Of a stretch of 5,972 nt of DNA, positions 3,891 through 5,972 are shown piece after piece. Position 1 is the stretch's first letter. Each line of letters starts with the position of its first letter. The DNA is from Anaerolineaceae bacterium. GTDB taxonomy: Bacteria > Chloroflexota > Anaerolineae > Anaerolineales > Anaerolineaceae. Location of the stretch: assembly GCA_011620445.1 (NCBI GenBank), contig WOZB01000062.1, forward strand, positions 1-5,972, in the 5' to 3' direction. The translations under genes were made by a program, and so were the position numbers. A model generated the notes under the pieces. It was not told the origin of the DNA. It searched no databases and saw nothing but the letters and a program-made list of their open reading frames with translations.

Positions 3891-5972
3891 GAAGACTCTT
3901 TATCTTTCAGAAATTCAATAATAGCTTTAGCCGCTTTACGGCCTGCACCCATCGCCAGGATAACTGTAGCACCGCCGGTCACAATATCACCTCCGGCAAA
4001 TATGCCACGCATCGAAGTTTGGCCTGTTTCGGTATCCGCAACAACATGAGCTTGTTTGTCAAACGCAAGCCCAGGTGTAGTCTTTTGAATAATCGGGTTG
4101 GACCCATTGCCGACTGCCACGATCACGATATCAATCGGAATCTCGTATTCCGACCCTGGTATGACAATCGGGCGTCTCCTTCCGGAGCTATCAGGCTCGC
4201 CTAGTTCCATCTTAACCAATCGAATGGATTTTAGCCAGCCAGTATCGCTCCCCTTGAATTCCAAGGGGTTTCTAAGAAATTCAAACTTGACCCCTTCTGC
4301 CTTGGCGTGTTCGATTTCTTCCACACGGCCGGGCATTTCAGCCTCGCTGCGGCGGTAGATAATTGTTGAACTGGCAGCTCCCAACCGAATGGCAACCCGG
4401 GCAGAATCGAGACCCGTGTTTCCAGCCCCAATCACGGCCACGTGTTTACCTAAAATGTTGAGGATGGGGGTGTCCACTTTGGGGTACTCATAGGCTTTCA
4501 TTAAGTTGACTCGTGTAAGGAATTCATTGGCAGAGTAAACGCCAATCAGGGATTCACCAGGAATATTGAGGAAATAGGGCAAACCTGCTCCTGTTCCGAT
4601 GAAAACTGCTTCAAAACCTTCTTCCTGCATCAGATCCTGGATGGTGTACGTGGCCCCAATTAAGGCATCGGCTACAAATTTCACGCCTTGCGCCTTCAGG
4701 GCATTCACCTCGAAGCTGACGATATCTTTGGGTAAACGGAATTGAGGTATGCCATAACGCAGCACACCACCAAAATCATGGAAAGCCTCAAATACAGTGA
4801 CATCGTAGCCAGCTTTAATTAGGTCCCCAGCACAGCTTAAGCCAGCCGGGCCGGAACCGACGATAGCGACTTTGTGCCCCAGGGTTTGGACAGGGACTAC
4901 TTCAGGCACACCAGAATCTTGCGCGTAGATATCGCTACAATAGCGTTCAAGCGCACCAATAGCGATGGGTTTACCCTTAACTTTAAGAATGCAGGCACCT
5001 TCGCATTGTTCAGATTGCGGGCAAACACGGCCGCAAACGCGCGGAAGCGCGTTTTCCTCTTTTATTTTCGCACCGGCGTCGGAATCCCTGCCTTCCTTGA
5101 TAAGCTTGATGAATTGGGGGATTGGGACCGAAACAGGGCATCCTGCCACACATTTGGGTGCCCGGCACTGCAGGCATCGAGCGGCTTCAGCCACAGCTTG
5201 TTCTTTGGTAAAACCTGTAGCCACTTCTTCAAAATTGCGGATGCGCTCAGCTACTGGCAGTTCGGGCATCACTTGTCTGCCCATCACGACTTCAGGCCGA
5301 ACTTCAGCCAGCTTAATGGTGTCAATTTGCACATCCACACGGCAATCTTCGGGATGGTTGTAAGCACGATTGCGATTGATTACAGTATCAAAATCAACCA
5401 GATGTCCGTCGAACTCAGGTCCATCCACGCAGGTGAACTTGACCGTTTTCCCCAATTGCACGCGGCATCCACCGCACATGCCGGTTCCATCCACCATGAT
5501 CGTGTTCAAGCTCACTTTAGTCGGAATACGGAAGGGTCGGGTAACTTCACTGACAGCGTGCATCATCATTAAGGGGCCAACTGCCAGCACATAGTCAATT
5601 TTTCTACCTTCATTGAGCAATTGCTGTAATACCTGGGTCACGAATCCATGGAAGCCGTAGCTGCCATCATCAGTGCTGAAGTAAGCCTCATCCGAAACCC
5701 TTTCAATATCGTCTTTAAGGATAAAGAGGTCTTTTGAACGTGCCCCTGTAATGGTGATAACATGGTTGCCAGCATTTTTAAGAGCTTTGGCAACCGGAAA
5801 AGCCACACCAGCGCCTACGCCGCCTCCAACGATAACGGCTGTTCCGTAATTTTCGATATCAGAAGCATTCCCAAGCGGTCCAAAGACATCCAGAATGACG
5901 TCTCCAATTTGCATCTCGGCTAATTCTGATGTGCTCTTGCCCACTGCCTGAACAATCAGGCGGATAGTGCCT
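3887..5972 (-). CDS. fused NfnA-NfnB-type flavin/iron-sulfur oxidoreductase (GltD-like), 5' end beyond the window
   Basis: The frame is open to the right edge (694 residues visible). Numbering here starts at the internal GTG (5944), which is not the true start: the upstream codons read GTIRLIVQA, the last part of the missing FAD-binding barrel. An NAD-binding segment GGGVGAG (40-46) comes first. Next is Asp152-x4-Cys157-x2-Cys160-x11-Cys172, the Asp plus three Cys pattern of the NfnA [2Fe-2S] site. Eight cysteines for two [4Fe-4S] clusters follow (257, 260, 265, 269; 304, 308, 314, 318). The last part is a GltD-like module with FAD motif GSGPAG (363-368), NAD(P) motif GAGNTG (506-511) and FAD-closing GIFAGGD (647-653). 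Nfn enzymes couple NADH and reduced ferredoxin oxidation to NADP+ reduction by electron bifurcation, in the cytoplasm. Databases often label such fusions dihydroorotate dehydrogenase B subunit / glutamate synthase small subunit; sulfide dehydrogenase (SudBA) is another relative. No glutamate synthase large subunit is in the window. The activity is inferred from motifs; the fusion is seen directly. The gene overlaps the GH4 gene by 4 bases. Confidence 0.88.
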   Translation of the reverse strand, partial: GTIRLIVQAVGKSTSELAEMQIGDVILDVFGPLGNASDIENYGTAVIVGGGVGAGVAFPVAKALKNAGNHVITITGARSKDLFILKDDIERVSDEAYFSTDDGSYGFHGFVTQVLQQLLNEGRKIDYVLAVGPLMMMHAVSEVTRPFRIPTKVSLNTIMVDGTGMCGGCRVQLGKTVKFTCVDGPEFDGHLVDFDTVINRNRAYNHPEDCRVDVQIDTIKLAEVRPEVVMGRQVMPELPVAERIRNFEEVATGFTKEQAVAEAARCLQCRAPKCVAGCPVSVPIPQFIKLIKEGRDSDAGAKIKEENALPRVCGRVCPQSEQCEGACILKVKGKPIAIGALERYCSDIYAQDSGVPEVVPVQTLGHKVAIVGSGPAGLSCAGDLIKAGYDVTVFEAFHDFGGVLRYGIPQFRLPKDIVSFEVNALKAQGVKFVADALIGATYTIQDLMQEEGFEAVFIGTGAGLPYFLNIPGESLIGVYSANEFLTRVNLMKAYEYPKVDTPILNILGKHVAVIGAGNTGLDSARVAIRLGAASSTIIYRRSEAEMPGRVEEIEHAKAEGVKFEFLRNPLEFKGSDTGWLKSIRLVKMELGEPDSSGRRRPIVIPGSEYEIPIDIVIVAVGNGSNPIIQKTTPGLAFDKQAHVVADTETGQTSMRGIFAGGDIVTGGATVILAMGAGRKAAKAIIEFLKDKESS

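Noticed and set aside
4874..5572. A 232-codon + strand open frame opposite the Nfn-like gene.
   Set aside because: It lies wholly antisense to a well-supported conserved gene, has low-complexity composition typical of a shadow frame, and matches no family I recognise.
1..5972. Mobile elements, CRISPR repeats, phage genes or toxin-antitoxin pairs.
   Set aside because: No transposase or integrase motifs, no regularly spaced repeats and no small paired genes were seen. The tRNA-Pro 3' end is not repeated elsewhere in the window as an attachment-site duplication would be.

Overview
The window looks like a piece of chromosome from an anaerobic or facultatively anaerobic bacterium of moderate GC. 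The large redox protein is a fused NfnA-NfnB-type (bifurcating transhydrogenase / glutamate synthase small-chain-like) enzyme. Together with a GH4 glycosidase, EttA and a tRNA without an encoded CCA end, this would fit Chloroflexota (Anaerolineae) or another fermentative lineage. That placement is inference from gene types only. No mobile element, phage gene, CRISPR array or large repeat is visible.

Layout, left to right. Bases 2-133 hold the C-terminal end of a medium-chain (zinc-type) dehydrogenase on the + strand. A short intergenic stretch carries a good extended -10 promoter for a tRNA-Pro(CGG) gene at 201-275. A terminator-like hairpin follows at once. Only 27 bases later ettA starts on the + strand (331-2001), encoding the ABC-F translation factor EttA. 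The ettA end converges with a minus-strand cold-shock protein gene (2113-2328), and a strong hairpin with A/T tracts on both sides (2066-2095) can terminate both transcripts. The 176-base gap upstream of the csp gene holds a near-consensus promoter and a leader of about 104 nt. In that leader a 10-bp hairpin can bury the Shine-Dalgarno sequence.

The right 60% of the window is a minus-strand operon. Its first visible gene (5972 to 3887, 5' end outside the window) encodes the fused flavin/iron-sulfur oxidoreductase. Its stop overlaps the start of a GH4 glycosidase gene (3890 to 2505) in an ATGA junction, so the two are very probably translated in a coupled way.

Functionally the window mixes translation control (tRNA-Pro, EttA, cold-shock RNA chaperone) with redox balance and sugar breakdown (Nfn-like transhydrogenase, GH4 hydrolase, MDR dehydrogenase). 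All the main genes belong to known families, and I see no clearly undescribed system. The points most worth following up are the Shine-Dalgarno-sequestering csp leader, the coupling of a glycosidase to a bifurcating-type redox enzyme, the unusual CHQL metal-site motif of the GH4 protein, and the tRNA-hairpin-ettA arrangement.
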